From the NCBI GenBank assembly GCA_900772565.1, contig CAAHET010000060.1, forward strand, positions 1 to 8,197: a stretch of 8,197 nucleotides of DNA, in the 5' to 3' direction. Both the position numbers and the translations under genes were made by a program. This document shows, in pieces, positions 1 to 6,243 of this stretch. Positions within the stretch are counted from its first letter, which is position 1, and every line of letters starts with the position of its first letter. The stretch is from an uncultured Faecalibacterium sp. GTDB taxonomy: Bacteria > Bacillota > Clostridia > Oscillospirales > Ruminococcaceae. Below the pieces are notes generated by a model, which worked only from the letters and a program-made list of their open reading frames with translations, was not told the DNA's origin and searched no databases.

Positions 1-42
1 CCCCTTGGGGGAGCTGGCGAGCGTAGCGAGACTGAGGGGGTA
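1..42 (+). repeat. Right-hand end of TA-flanked composite repeat (copy 1, cut by window edge)
   Basis: This is the right half-unit of the element seen in full at 5386-5517 and 7793-7931. It carries the palindromic CCCCTTGGGG core, then GGAGCTGGC, a variable tip, and ACTGAGGGGGT followed by A, so a TA dinucleotide closes the end at 41-42. The tip here (about 19-31, containing AGCG-T-AGCG) is not the clean hairpin found in the other two copies. It begins 27 bases beyond the recX stop, so in transcript sense it lies in the recX 3' region. The left half is outside the window, so I cannot say whether the copy is complete. Confidence 0.8.
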
Positions 43-67
43 TTGCGGGAGCGCCTGAGAGGGCGTT

Positions 68-571
68 TTACCCCTCCTCCACCCTGCGGATGGCTTCTTT
101 GATGGTGGGGTAGGCAAAGCCGCGGCGCTGCAACGCGGCCACCACAAGGTCACGGCGGCCGATGGCCAGCTTTTTGCGGTAGCGGCTGTCCACCAGCGCG
201 GCGGCAACTTCCAGCTCCGGGTCATCGCCGTCCTCCGGGGCGTAGACCGCTTCCAGCGCACCTGCCACCTCGGCGGGGGCAAGCCCCTTCTGGCGCAGGC
301 TCTGGGCGGCGGCGCGGCGGCTTTTGCGGGCGGCCAGCAAGCTGTGCGCCCGTGCTTCGGCGTAGCGGGCATCGTTCACATAGTCCAGCTGCACCATCTC
401 CGCCACAGCGGCGGCAGCGGCCTGCTCGGTATAGCGGCGGCAGAGTCGCTCATACAGCATATTGGCAGAGACCTCCTGCCCGGCCAGCGTTTCCAGCGCA
501 CTCGCCCGCGCCTTGGCGGGGTCTGCACACTTTTCCGCATCCGGGCGGGGTCGGCGGCGGTAAAAGGCCAT
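68..571 (-). CDS. recX: Regulatory protein RecX
   Basis: RecX-family proteins bind RecA or its filament on single-stranded DNA in the cytoplasm and tune recombination and SOS signalling. The 167-residue product is all-helical in character and shows the tandem three-helix modules of the family. The second module is the clearest (about 60-107, with LDYVNDARYAEA and SLRQKGLAPAEV). A third lies near 125-164 (RRDLVVAALQRRGF and IKEAIRRV). The basic N-terminus (YRRRPRP) is plausible for a nucleic-acid-associated protein. The gene starts immediately after the recA stop, and its ribosome binding site (GGAGG, 577-581) lies inside the last recA codons, so translation is probably coupled. Length is within the family range. 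Similarity to RecX is moderate by eye, but the position directly behind recA makes the call firm. Confidence 0.93.
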   Translation of the reverse strand: MAFYRRRPRPDAEKCADPAKARASALETLAGQEVSANMLYERLCRRYTEQAAAAAVAEMVQLDYVNDARYAEARAHSLLAARKSRRAAAQSLRQKGLAPAEVAGALEAVYAPEDGDDPELEVAAALVDSRYRKKLAIGRRDLVVAALQRRGFAYPTIKEAIRRVEEG

Positions 572-1750
572 TTAGTCCTCCACCATGATGTCCAGCTCGC
601 TCTCGCTGCTGCGGGTAGGAGCCTTGACCACCGGCTCCTTTGCGGCGGCGGGGTCGGCGGGCTTCTCCGCTGCTGCGGCGGCTGCGCGGCCTGCCGGGCG
701 GCGAGTGGCGTACAGCTTATCCGCGTTGGCGCGGATCTGCCCCTCGATGTCATTGGCGATCTCGGGGTTGTCCTTCAGGAACTGCTTGGCGTTGTCACGG
801 CCCTGACCCAGACGGATATCGCCGTAGTTGAACCATGCACCGCTCTTCTGCACGATGCCCAGCTTGACGCCCACATCAATGAGCTCGCTCATTTTGGAGA
901 TGCCCTCGCCGAACATGATGTCGAACTCGGCTTCACGGAACGGCGGAGCCACCTTGTTCTTGACGATCTTGGCGCGGGTGTGGTTGCCGATGAACTGACC
1001 GGAGGAGTCCTTCAGGCCTTCCACGCGGCGGATATCGATACGCACCGAGGCGTAGTACTTCAGGGCACGGCCGCCGGTGGTCACCTCCGGGTTGCCGTAC
1101 ATGACGCCCACCTTCTCGCGCAGTTGGTTGATGAACACGCAGACCGTGTTGGTCTTGCCGATGACGCTGGTCAGCTTACGCATGGCCTGACTCATCAGAC
1201 GTGCCTGCAGACCCACATGGCTGTCGCCCATCTCGCCCTCGATCTCGGCGCGGGGCACCATGGCGGCTACCGAGTCCACTACGATGGCGTCGATGGCACC
1301 GGAGCGCACCAGTGCTTCGCAGATCTCCATGGCCTGCTCGCCGGTGTCCGGCTGGCTGACCAGCAGGTTGTTGATGTCCACGCCCAGTGCCTCGGCATAG
1401 GTGGGGTCCAGTGCGTGCTCAACGTCGATAAAGGCCACCTCGCCGCCCTTCTTCTGGGCTTCGGCAAGGATGTGCAGTGCCAGCGTGGTCTTACCACTGG
1501 ATTCCGGGCCGTACACCTCGATGATGCGTCCGCGCGGCACACCGCCCACGCCCAGCGCCAGATCCAGCCCCAGACTGCCGGTGGAAATGGCATCCACCTG
1601 CATGGAGGCATTGTCGCCCAGCTTCATGACGGCGCCCTTGCCGAACTGCTTTTCGATCTGCGCCAGCGCCGTAGCCAGCGCGTCCTTCTTGGCTTCCGGC
1701 TCGGTCTTTTGGGTAGCCGGTGCAACGTTGTTGTTCTGATTTTTTGCCAT
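572..1750 (-). CDS. recA: Recombinase RecA
   Basis: RecA is the ATP-dependent strand-exchange protein of homologous recombination and the coprotease that triggers LexA cleavage in the SOS response. The 392-residue product has the full family layout. An N-terminal helix region (about 24-50, with ALAQIEKQFGKGAVM) precedes the Walker A loop GPESSGKT at 81-88. Walker B is AIVVDS, ending around D159. The DNA-binding L2 region and signature lie around 200-240 (NQLREKVGVMYGNPEVTTGG, ALKYYAS), followed by a C-terminal domain ending in an acidic tail (ESELDIMVED). Residues about 352-378 form an Ala/Pro/Lys-rich linker of low complexity. The first 20 residues are also polar and low in complexity (KNQNNN). 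The chosen ATG has an AAAAGGAG site about 10 bases upstream. The gene has its own promoter (1814-1841) and is transcribed with recX. Confidence 0.99.
   Translation of the reverse strand: MAKNQNNNVAPATQKTEPEAKKDALATALAQIEKQFGKGAVMKLGDNASMQVDAISTGSLGLDLALGVGGVPRGRIIEVYGPESSGKTTLALHILAEAQKKGGEVAFIDVEHALDPTYAEALGVDINNLLVSQPDTGEQAMEICEALVRSGAIDAIVVDSVAAMVPRAEIEGEMGDSHVGLQARLMSQAMRKLTSVIGKTNTVCVFINQLREKVGVMYGNPEVTTGGRALKYYASVRIDIRRVEGLKDSSGQFIGNHTRAKIVKNKVAPPFREAEFDIMFGEGISKMSELIDVGVKLGIVQKSGAWFNYGDIRLGQGRDNAKQFLKDNPEIANDIEGQIRANADKLYATRRPAGRAAAAAAEKPADPAAAKEPVVKAPTRSSESELDIMVED
577..581 (-). promoter_or_regulatory. recX ribosome binding site embedded in recA 3' codons
   Basis: Read on the minus strand, GGAGG lies 5 bases before the recX ATG, and those bases also encode the last residues of RecA (Val-Glu-Asp). 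The recA stop TAA (572-574) touches the recX ATG (569-571) with no gap. Ribosomes finishing recA would uncover or reuse this site, which links RecX output to RecA output. Confidence 0.8.
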
Positions 1751-1776
1751 AGCCTGCTGCTCCTTTTATCCTTTGG

Positions 1777-1793
1777 GCCCGCAGAGGGCGGGC
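1777..1793 (-). promoter_or_regulatory. GC-rich hairpin in the recA leader
   Basis: A perfect 6-bp stem (GCCCGC/GCGGGC) with a 5-base loop sits between the predicted recA transcription start (near 1807) and the ribosome binding site. Read in the recA direction, no T-run follows, so it is not a terminator. It could stabilise the short leader or affect ribosome access. This is structure seen by eye, with no functional evidence. Confidence 0.45.
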
Positions 1794-1813
1794 TGTGCTT
1801 CGCTTTCCTTCTT

Positions 1814-1841
1814 AGTATAACACAAAATCAAAATATTACAA
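1814..1841 (-). promoter_or_regulatory. Predicted recA promoter
   Basis: On the minus strand a TATACT -10 element (1814-1819) is preceded by TG plus one base, an extended -10. A TTGTAA -35 element (1836-1841) stands 16 bases further upstream. The leader to the recA ATG would be about 57 bases. The region is clearly AT-rich against a GC-rich background. It is the only good promoter between prmC and recA. Confidence 0.75.
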
Positions 1842-1852
1842 CAAGAAGTTGT
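1838..1852. promoter_or_regulatory. Inverted repeat over the recA -35 element (candidate operator)
   Basis: ACAAC and GTTGT are separated by the five bases AAGAA, giving a perfect 5-5-5 inverted repeat that overlaps the -35 element. Its position suits a repressor site, and recA is the classic LexA target. The half-sites are not the GAAC/GTTC type known for LexA in Gram-positive bacteria, and the spacing is five rather than four. A LexA role is therefore a guess. In the other direction it could simply be a weak hairpin at the prmC 3' end. Confidence 0.35.
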
Positions 1853-1866
1853 TTGTTTTTTCCAAT

Positions 1867-2838
1867 TTATTTTGGGCGATAAGCGATCACGCAGCGGTCG
1901 TTGCCGCCAAAGTCCTGTATGCAGCGGATATCTGCCCAGCCGTTCTCCGCCAGCAGGGCGGTTACGGCTTCCCGCTGCTGCCAGCCGATCTCCAGCACCA
2001 GCGCCCCGCCGGGGCACAGCGCATTTTGGTAGTGCTGCGCCAGCGCACGATAGAACACAAGGCCGTCCTCCCCGGCTTCCAGCGCCATGGCAGGTTCCTG
2101 CGCCACCTCGGGCTGCAGCTGCTCCATCTCGGCGGCGGTCAGGTAGGGTGGGTTCGAGACGATGAGTTCCAGCTGCCCCTCCGGCAGGGTCTCCCAGTAG
2201 GTGAACAGGTCGCCCTGCACCGGCTGCACCGCGTAGGCGGGCTTTTTGCCTGCCCGCAGTGCGTTCAGCGCCGGGCCCCAGTCAAAAGCAGGGGCATCCG
2301 CCTGCTCAAGCGCAGAGGGCTCCAATACATTTTCGGTCTGTCTGCCCTGCCCGGTCAGGGCGCAGCGGGCGTTCTTTTCCAGATAGACAAAGGCCGCAGG
2401 GCTTTTTTCCACGCAGGTCACCTGCGCAGCGGGGCAGAAGCGCTTGACCCCCAGCCCCAGACAGCCTGTCCCGGCGCAGAGGTCCAGCACCCGGGGCGAT
2501 TCGATGCCCGCAAGGGTCTCGGCGGCGGCCTGCGCCACCACCTCGGTATCTGCCCGGGGACAGAGCACCCCGGGGCCTACCGCCAGCTCAAAATCTAAAA
2601 AGCTCCAGCTGCCGCAGAGATATTGCAGCGGCTCTCGCGCAGCGCGGCGGGTGCAGAGGGCTTCCAGCACCGCCGCCTGCTCTGCGGTCAGCGGACGGTC
2701 GGAAAGGCGCACGTCCCGCCCGGTCGCCAGCCGGAACAGCTCCCGCGCGTCAAAATCCGCGTCCGGGCAGCCTGCGGCGGTCAGCCGCTGCTCCACCTCC
2801 CGCACGGCTGCGCGGGGGAGCATTGCTTCGCTTACCAT
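1867..2838 (-). CDS. prmC: Peptide chain release factor N5-glutamine methyltransferase
   Basis: PrmC (HemK) methylates the glutamine of the GGQ motif in release factors RF1 and RF2 using S-adenosylmethionine, which speeds translation termination. The 323-residue product has an N-terminal helical domain (1-75) with PLQYLCG at 70-76, matching the family PLQYI-G motif, and PRADTE at 94-99. The SAM-binding motif I is VLDLCAGTGCLGLG around 117-130, and the catalytic NPPY is at 229-232. The segment between the motif II region (VEKSPAAFVYLEKNA) and VQGDLF is about 50 residues, longer than usual, and explains why the protein exceeds the typical length of about 280. The ATG at 2838 is chosen because GGAGGAGG lies 4-5 bases upstream and the start overlaps the stop of the gene before it (ATGGTAA). 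A second ATG at 2823 has no such site. Confidence 0.95.
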   Translation of the reverse strand: MVSEAMLPRAAVREVEQRLTAAGCPDADFDARELFRLATGRDVRLSDRPLTAEQAAVLEALCTRRAAREPLQYLCGSWSFLDFELAVGPGVLCPRADTEVVAQAAAETLAGIESPRVLDLCAGTGCLGLGVKRFCPAAQVTCVEKSPAAFVYLEKNARCALTGQGRQTENVLEPSALEQADAPAFDWGPALNALRAGKKPAYAVQPVQGDLFTYWETLPEGQLELIVSNPPYLTAAEMEQLQPEVAQEPAMALEAGEDGLVFYRALAQHYQNALCPGGALVLEIGWQQREAVTALLAENGWADIRCIQDFGGNDRCVIAYRPK

Positions 2839-3779
2839 TTGCCCTCCTCCGGGGTCTCGGGCAGCACGGGGGTGATGGCGGCAATGGCCACCTCAATCAT
2901 GCTGTCGTCCGGTTCAAAGACGGTGAGGTGCTGCACCCAGATGCCCGGCTGCCGGATGATGCGGGTAGCGATGTTATCCGACCGGCCGCACCACTTGAGC
3001 AGCTCGTAGCTGATGCCCATGACCAGCGGCAACAGCAGCAGCTTGCACACCACCCGCAGGCCGATGCTGCCCCACGGCAGCACGCTGTACAAGAACACGC
3101 TGACGATGACCACCAGAATGAGGAAGCTGGTGCCGCAGCGGGGATGGAAGCGGGTGTACTTGCGCACGTTCTCCACGGTCAGCGGGTCGCCCGCCTCGTA
3201 GCAGGCAATGGTCTTGTGCTCCGCACCGTGGTACTCGAATACCCGGTGGATCTCCTTCATTTTGGAAATCGCCACCATATAGGTCAGGAAGATGGCCACC
3301 TTCAGCACCGCTTCCAGCACCACCTTGCCCCAGCGCCCCAGCGGCAGCAGACGGTTCACCCCGCCCACAAGGAAGGTGGGCAGCACGGTGAACAGCAAAA
3401 TCGCCAGCAGACCGCCCAGCACCGCCGCAACAGCAAGCAGTGCATTCTCGGCTTTTTCTCCCAGATGCTCCCCCACCCATTTTTCAAAAGCGGTCTCCTC
3501 CTCGGCGGGGTCATAGTCGTCCCCCATGCTCACCTGTGCCGAGTACATCATATAGCGGTAGCCCACGATCATGCTCTCGATCATGGAAATGGCGCCGCGC
3601 ACCAGCGGGATCTTCGTCCATACCCCGTGGGTGGGGGTTGGGTCAAGCTTGGTCTCAATGGTGCCGTCCGGCTTGCGCACAGCGCAGCATATCTGCTTGG
3701 GGCCACGCATCATGATGCCCTCCATCAGTGCCTGCCCGCCCACGCTGGTCTTAAAGCGTTCCTTTTTAGGTTGATTCAT
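2832..3779 (-). CDS. DUF1385 (YqhQ-like) multi-pass membrane protein
   Basis: The 315-residue protein carries the DUF1385 hallmarks: VGGQALMEGIMMRGP near the N-terminus (13-27), the central YHGAEHKTIACYE (183-195), and TRFHPRCGTSFL (209-220). Four hydrophobic spans are visible (about 113-139, 153-173, 216-235 and 240-260), so it is an integral membrane protein. The conserved His, Glu and Cys cluster in the two central motifs suggests a metal or catalytic site, but no biochemical function is established to my knowledge. It overlaps prmC by 7 bases, and this pairing is, as I recall, common in Firmicutes. The ATG follows GGGAG at 6 bases. A promoter at 3866-3874 and a two-hairpin leader precede it. 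Confidence 0.93.
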   Translation of the reverse strand: MNQPKKERFKTSVGGQALMEGIMMRGPKQICCAVRKPDGTIETKLDPTPTHGVWTKIPLVRGAISMIESMIVGYRYMMYSAQVSMGDDYDPAEEETAFEKWVGEHLGEKAENALLAVAAVLGGLLAILLFTVLPTFLVGGVNRLLPLGRWGKVVLEAVLKVAIFLTYMVAISKMKEIHRVFEYHGAEHKTIACYEAGDPLTVENVRKYTRFHPRCGTSFLILVVIVSVFLYSVLPWGSIGLRVVCKLLLLPLVMGISYELLKWCGRSDNIATRIIRQPGIWVQHLTVFEPDDSMIEVAIAAITPVLPETPEEGKW

Positions 3780-3795
3780 TGGCTTCTCCCGATAC

Positions 3796-3831
3796 CCGCC
3801 CCTGCCGCTTGCGGCAAAGGGCGGTCTTTTT
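3796..3831 (+). terminator. Terminator-like hairpin, plus-oriented, in the DUF1385 leader
   Basis: Outer stem CCGCCC/GGGCGG (3796-3801 with 3819-3824) and inner stem TGCCG/CGGCA (3803-3807 with 3812-3816) enclose a 4-base loop, followed on the plus strand by TTTTT (3827-3831). In that direction it is a good intrinsic terminator, yet no plus-strand gene runs into it. In the minus direction it is a strong hairpin ending about 5 bases before the DUF1385 ribosome binding site, preceded by an A-rich stretch. It may block antisense transcription, or act as a leader structure. Confidence 0.6.
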
Positions 3832-3840
3832 GTATTTTAT

Positions 3841-3856
3841 CCGGGTCAAGGCCCGG
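3841..3856 (-). promoter_or_regulatory. First leader hairpin of the DUF1385-prmC transcript
   Basis: CCGGG (3841-3845) and CCCGG (3852-3856) pair around a 6-base loop. The predicted transcription start is near 3859, so this hairpin would form at the extreme 5' end of the mRNA and could protect it from decay. Called by eye only. Confidence 0.4.
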
Positions 3857-3865
3857 GCAAAGCTT

Positions 3866-3874
3866 ATTCTAGCA
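3866..3874 (-). promoter_or_regulatory. Predicted promoter of DUF1385-prmC (extended -10)
   Basis: On the minus strand TAGAAT (3866-3871) is preceded by TG and one base (3872-3874), an extended -10 element. No good -35 is found at the normal distance; TTGTCA upstream is too close at 11 bases. The leader to the ATG is about 80 bases. The promoter lies between the histidine kinase stop and the DUF1385 start, in the only AT-rich part of this gap. Confidence 0.55.
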
Positions 3875-3909
3875 CACAAATGTGACAAAATCTGCGTTTT
3901 GGACGCTAC

Positions 3910-5334
3910 TCACGCCTTATGGTACAGCGGCAGACCCAAAGTGACCACAGTGCCGCGCCCGAGGGTACTCTTGATATCCAGCGTGCCGTCCAGTGCGGTC
4001 ATGATGGAATCCACCAGCGCCAGACCGATGCCGCTGCCGCGCACCGAGTTGCTGCCCTTGTAGAACTTGGTCTTTACGTTTTCCAGATCCTCCGGCGGGA
4101 TGCCGCGTCCCTGATCGATGATCTCCACAAAGGCTTTGTACTCCCCTGCCCACAGCTTGACCGTGATGCGCCCGCCGGGGGCGGAGTATTTGATGGCGTT
4201 ATCCAGAATATTGATGAACACCTGCCGCAGACGGTCCGGGTCGGCGTAGACAGGGATCATCTCCTCCGGCTCGGTGTAGTGGAGCAGCAGCCCCTCCTGC
4301 CGGATGCGTGCTTCGCAGAAGAGCACCGCATCGGTCAGTTCTGCCACCAGGTCCAGCGGGCGGCACTCCATGCAGATGCGTCCGTTCTGCAGGCGGCTGA
4401 AATCCAGCAGCTCCTCCACCATATTGTTCAGCCGCCCGGTCTCGTTGTTGATGATCTCCAGCCCCTTGCGGTAGTTCTCGTCGGTGGGGTCGTCCAAGGT
4501 CATCAAGGTCTCCACCCAGCCCCGGATGGAGGTAAGCGGGGTGCGCAGCTCGTGGGACACCGAGCTGATGAACTCGTTCTTCATCTTCTCGGTCTCTTCC
4601 AGCCCCTCGGCCATCTGGTTGATGGTGCCGCGCAGCCGGTCCACCTCGTCGTGGGGGTCGCCGGTCAGGGGCAGACGCACATCCAGCTCGCCCCGGGCGA
4701 TGCCGGCGGCGGTGCGCTCCACCTGCCCCAGCGGCACCACGATGCCCCGCACAAAGTACAACCCGGACATGACCGTAAACAGCAAAATTGCCACTGCAAT
4801 GAATCCGCTGACGATGACGGCGTTTTTGACCTGCCGCTCCACCAGCGCCAAACTGGTGACCAGCCGCAGAGCCGCCACGTCCTCGGCATCGTAGGGCACC
4901 AGCGAGCAGGCCGCCATGACCATCTCACCGGACTGGGTGCGGTACACCGCCACGCCCAGACCATCCGGCGCACCGAGCGCCTGCTCAAAGTCCTTGCTGC
5001 TGACGATGCCCTCCGCATCCGTACCGCTGGAGGAGGCGATCACGCCGCCGTAGCTGTCCAGCAGCATGAACTCGTATTTATCCTTATCGGCAAACTGCTC
5101 TACCATGCGCCGCAGCGCCAGACTGCGGCTGGCAGCGGCGCTCTGGGCGGTATCGCCGGTATACATTTTCAGCTGACCGGTCACCGAGGAGAACCGCCGG
5201 TACATGATCTGCTGCACACTGCCGTAGTAGCTGCGGGTATAGCTGTACAAAAACATTGCTTCGGCCAGCAGCACCACCAGTACGGTGATGAGCAGGTTGC
5301 CCCGCAACCAGCGGCGGGTGATACCGCTTCGCAT
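3910..5334 (-). CDS. Membrane sensor histidine kinase of a two-component system
   Basis: The 474-residue protein has the PhoR/WalK-type layout. TM1 spans about 12-31. An extracytoplasmic region of about 140 residues follows, whose core (FMLLDSYGGVIASSSG, then VMAACSLVP and LRLVTSLAL) looks like a PAS-related Cache fold. TM2 is about 171-195 and HAMP about 196-248. The dimerisation helix carries the phosphate-accepting His261 in SVSHELRTPL. The ATPase domain has the N box (NILDNAIKYS, 375-384), G1 (DQGRG, 407-411), the F-box residues KFYKG and G2 (GSGIGLALV, 433-441). All key residues are present, so it should be active. The ligand is unknown. The start at 5334 is chosen because AAAGGAGG lies 8 bases upstream. 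The frame stays open to an ATG at 5400, but that extension is repeat DNA. Only a weak 4-bp hairpin (3894-3906) follows the stop, so readthrough into DUF1385 is possible. Confidence 0.96.
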   Translation of the reverse strand: MRSGITRRWLRGNLLITVLVVLLAEAMFLYSYTRSYYGSVQQIMYRRFSSVTGQLKMYTGDTAQSAAASRSLALRRMVEQFADKDKYEFMLLDSYGGVIASSSGTDAEGIVSSKDFEQALGAPDGLGVAVYRTQSGEMVMAACSLVPYDAEDVAALRLVTSLALVERQVKNAVIVSGFIAVAILLFTVMSGLYFVRGIVVPLGQVERTAAGIARGELDVRLPLTGDPHDEVDRLRGTINQMAEGLEETEKMKNEFISSVSHELRTPLTSIRGWVETLMTLDDPTDENYRKGLEIINNETGRLNNMVEELLDFSRLQNGRICMECRPLDLVAELTDAVLFCEARIRQEGLLLHYTEPEEMIPVYADPDRLRQVFINILDNAIKYSAPGGRITVKLWAGEYKAFVEIIDQGRGIPPEDLENVKTKFYKGSNSVRGSGIGLALVDSIMTALDGTLDIKSTLGRGTVVTLGLPLYHKA

Positions 5335-5342
5335 AACAGTGT

Positions 5343-5350
5343 CCTCCTTT
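5343..5350 (-). promoter_or_regulatory. Ribosome binding site that fixes the kinase start
   Basis: AAAGGAGG on the minus strand, 8 bases before the ATG at 5334. It marks this ATG as the real start and not the in-frame ATG 66 bases upstream, which lies in the repeat. Confidence 0.85.
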
Positions 5351-5385
5351 CGGTGAGTATAGACGATTGGAAATGGTCTCCGGAC

Positions 5386-5517
5386 TACCCCTTCCGTCAT
5401 CGCCTACGGCGATGCCACCTTCCCCAAGGGGACGGCTTCAGCGGCAGCGGGAAAGTTTACGGCAGCACCCAAAGGCGTCCCCTTGGGGGAGCTGGCGCGT
5501 AAGCGCCTGAGGGGGTA
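5386..5517 (+). repeat. TA-flanked composite repeat, MITE-like (copy 2), between regulator and kinase genes
   Basis: The element runs from TACCCCTTCCGTC to CTGAGGGGGTA. Compared with the reverse complement of the right end in copy 3 (ACCCCCTCAGTC), the left end matches at 10 of 12 positions. Inside are a left hairpin CATCGCC-TAC-GGCGATG (5398-5414), a 14-base arm at 5421-5434 complementary to 5476-5490 (one extra G), a spacer of about 40 bases and a right hairpin GGCGC-GTAA-GCGCC (5494-5507). TA occurs at both outer ends, as expected for a Tc1/mariner or IS630-type target duplication. There is no open frame of note, so it would depend on an enzyme encoded elsewhere. It is nearly identical to copy 3 except at the right hairpin tip and scattered spacer bases. 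Confidence 0.85.
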
Positions 5518-5521
5518 GGTT

Positions 5522-6226
5522 TTATTCCTCCCACCGGTAGCCGTAGCCCCACACGGTCATGATGTGGGTGGGGTGGCTGGGCTCGTCCTCCACCTTCATG
5601 CGCAGGCGGCGGATGTTCACATCCACGATCTTTACATCACCGAAGTAGTTCTCGCCCCAGACCCCTTTCAGGATCTTTTCGCGCACCAGCGCGGTACCCG
5701 GGTTGCGGAAGAACAGCTCCATGATCTGGAACTCCACCTGCGTCAGCTCAATGGGCTGACCGGCTTTCAGCAGCACGCGGCGGTTCTCGTCCAGCACAAA
5801 CTCGCCGCTGGTCAGGGTGCCCAGCGGGGTGTCCTCCCGGCTGTCCCCTTCCTTGGTGCGGATGACCCGGCGGCACAGCGCCTCCACCCGCGCCAGCAGC
5901 TCGCTGACGCTGAAGGGCTTAGTCATGTAATCGTCTGCGCCGATGGACAGCCCGCGGATCTTATCCTGCTCCTGCCCCTTGGCGCTGAGGATAATGATGC
6001 CGATCTGCTGGTCGGTGCGGCGGATGGTCTCGCACAGCGAGAACCCGTTCATGCCCGGCAGCATCACGTCCAGAATAGCGGCATCGCAGCCGGGTTTCTG
6101 CGCCAGCAGCGGCAGGGCGGCTTCGGCGCTTTCGGCCTCCACCACCTCCATCCCCGCATGGCGCAGGTTCAGGGCGATCATATCGCGGATATTGGCTTCA
6201 TCTTCTACAACAAGCACTCGTACCAT
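5522..6226 (-). CDS. OmpR/PhoB-family response regulator
   Basis: The 234-residue protein is the DNA-binding partner of the kinase downstream. The receiver domain (1-118) has the acidic pocket E8/D9, the phosphate acceptor Asp53 in ILDVMLPGMNG, the switch residue Ser81 and Lys103 in TKPF. The winged-helix domain (about 135-232) shows the OmpR-type features LTQVEFQIMELFFRNPG, VDVNIRRLRMKVE and the C-terminal VWGYGYRWEE. All phosphotransfer residues are present. GGAGG (6234-6238) stands 7 bases before the ATG, and the gap to the lipoprotein stop is only 17 bases, so the two are co-transcribed. The gap to the kinase is 187 bases because the repeat sits there, unusual for a regulator-kinase pair. 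Target genes are unknown. The family cannot be narrowed to a named system such as PhoP or WalR by eye. Confidence 0.97.
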   Translation of the reverse strand: MVRVLVVEDEANIRDMIALNLRHAGMEVVEAESAEAALPLLAQKPGCDAAILDVMLPGMNGFSLCETIRRTDQQIGIIILSAKGQEQDKIRGLSIGADDYMTKPFSVSELLARVEALCRRVIRTKEGDSREDTPLGTLTSGEFVLDENRRVLLKAGQPIELTQVEFQIMELFFRNPGTALVREKILKGVWGENYFGDVKIVDVNIRRLRMKVEDEPSHPTHIMTVWGYGYRWEE

Positions 6227-6243
6227 GCAGCATCCTCCATTCC

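Noticed and set aside
43..67. Terminator for recX.
   Set aside because: Between the recX stop and repeat copy 1 only a 4-bp CGCC/GGCG stem without a T-run can be drawn.
344..1882. Long plus-strand open frame (about 512 codons) opposite recA and recX.
   Set aside because: It is antisense to two certain genes, its product is His/Leu/Gly-rich without recognisable domains, and it has no ribosome binding site. GC-rich coding DNA often leaves the opposite strand open.
2823..3872. Plus-strand open frame (about 349 codons) opposite DUF1385.
   Set aside because: The opposite strand encodes all DUF1385 signature motifs. The plus frame product is His/Gln-rich shadow sequence.
3893..3906. Possible terminator after the histidine kinase gene.
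   Set aside because: The stem is only 4 bp (GCGT/ACGC) and the following T-run is short (AGATTTTG), so I do not list it as a feature. Readthrough into DUF1385 remains possible.
3919..5502. Long plus-strand open frame (about 527 codons) opposite the histidine kinase.
   Set aside because: It is a shadow of the kinase gene, and its end runs through the repeat. The product is His/Gln-rich with no known fold.
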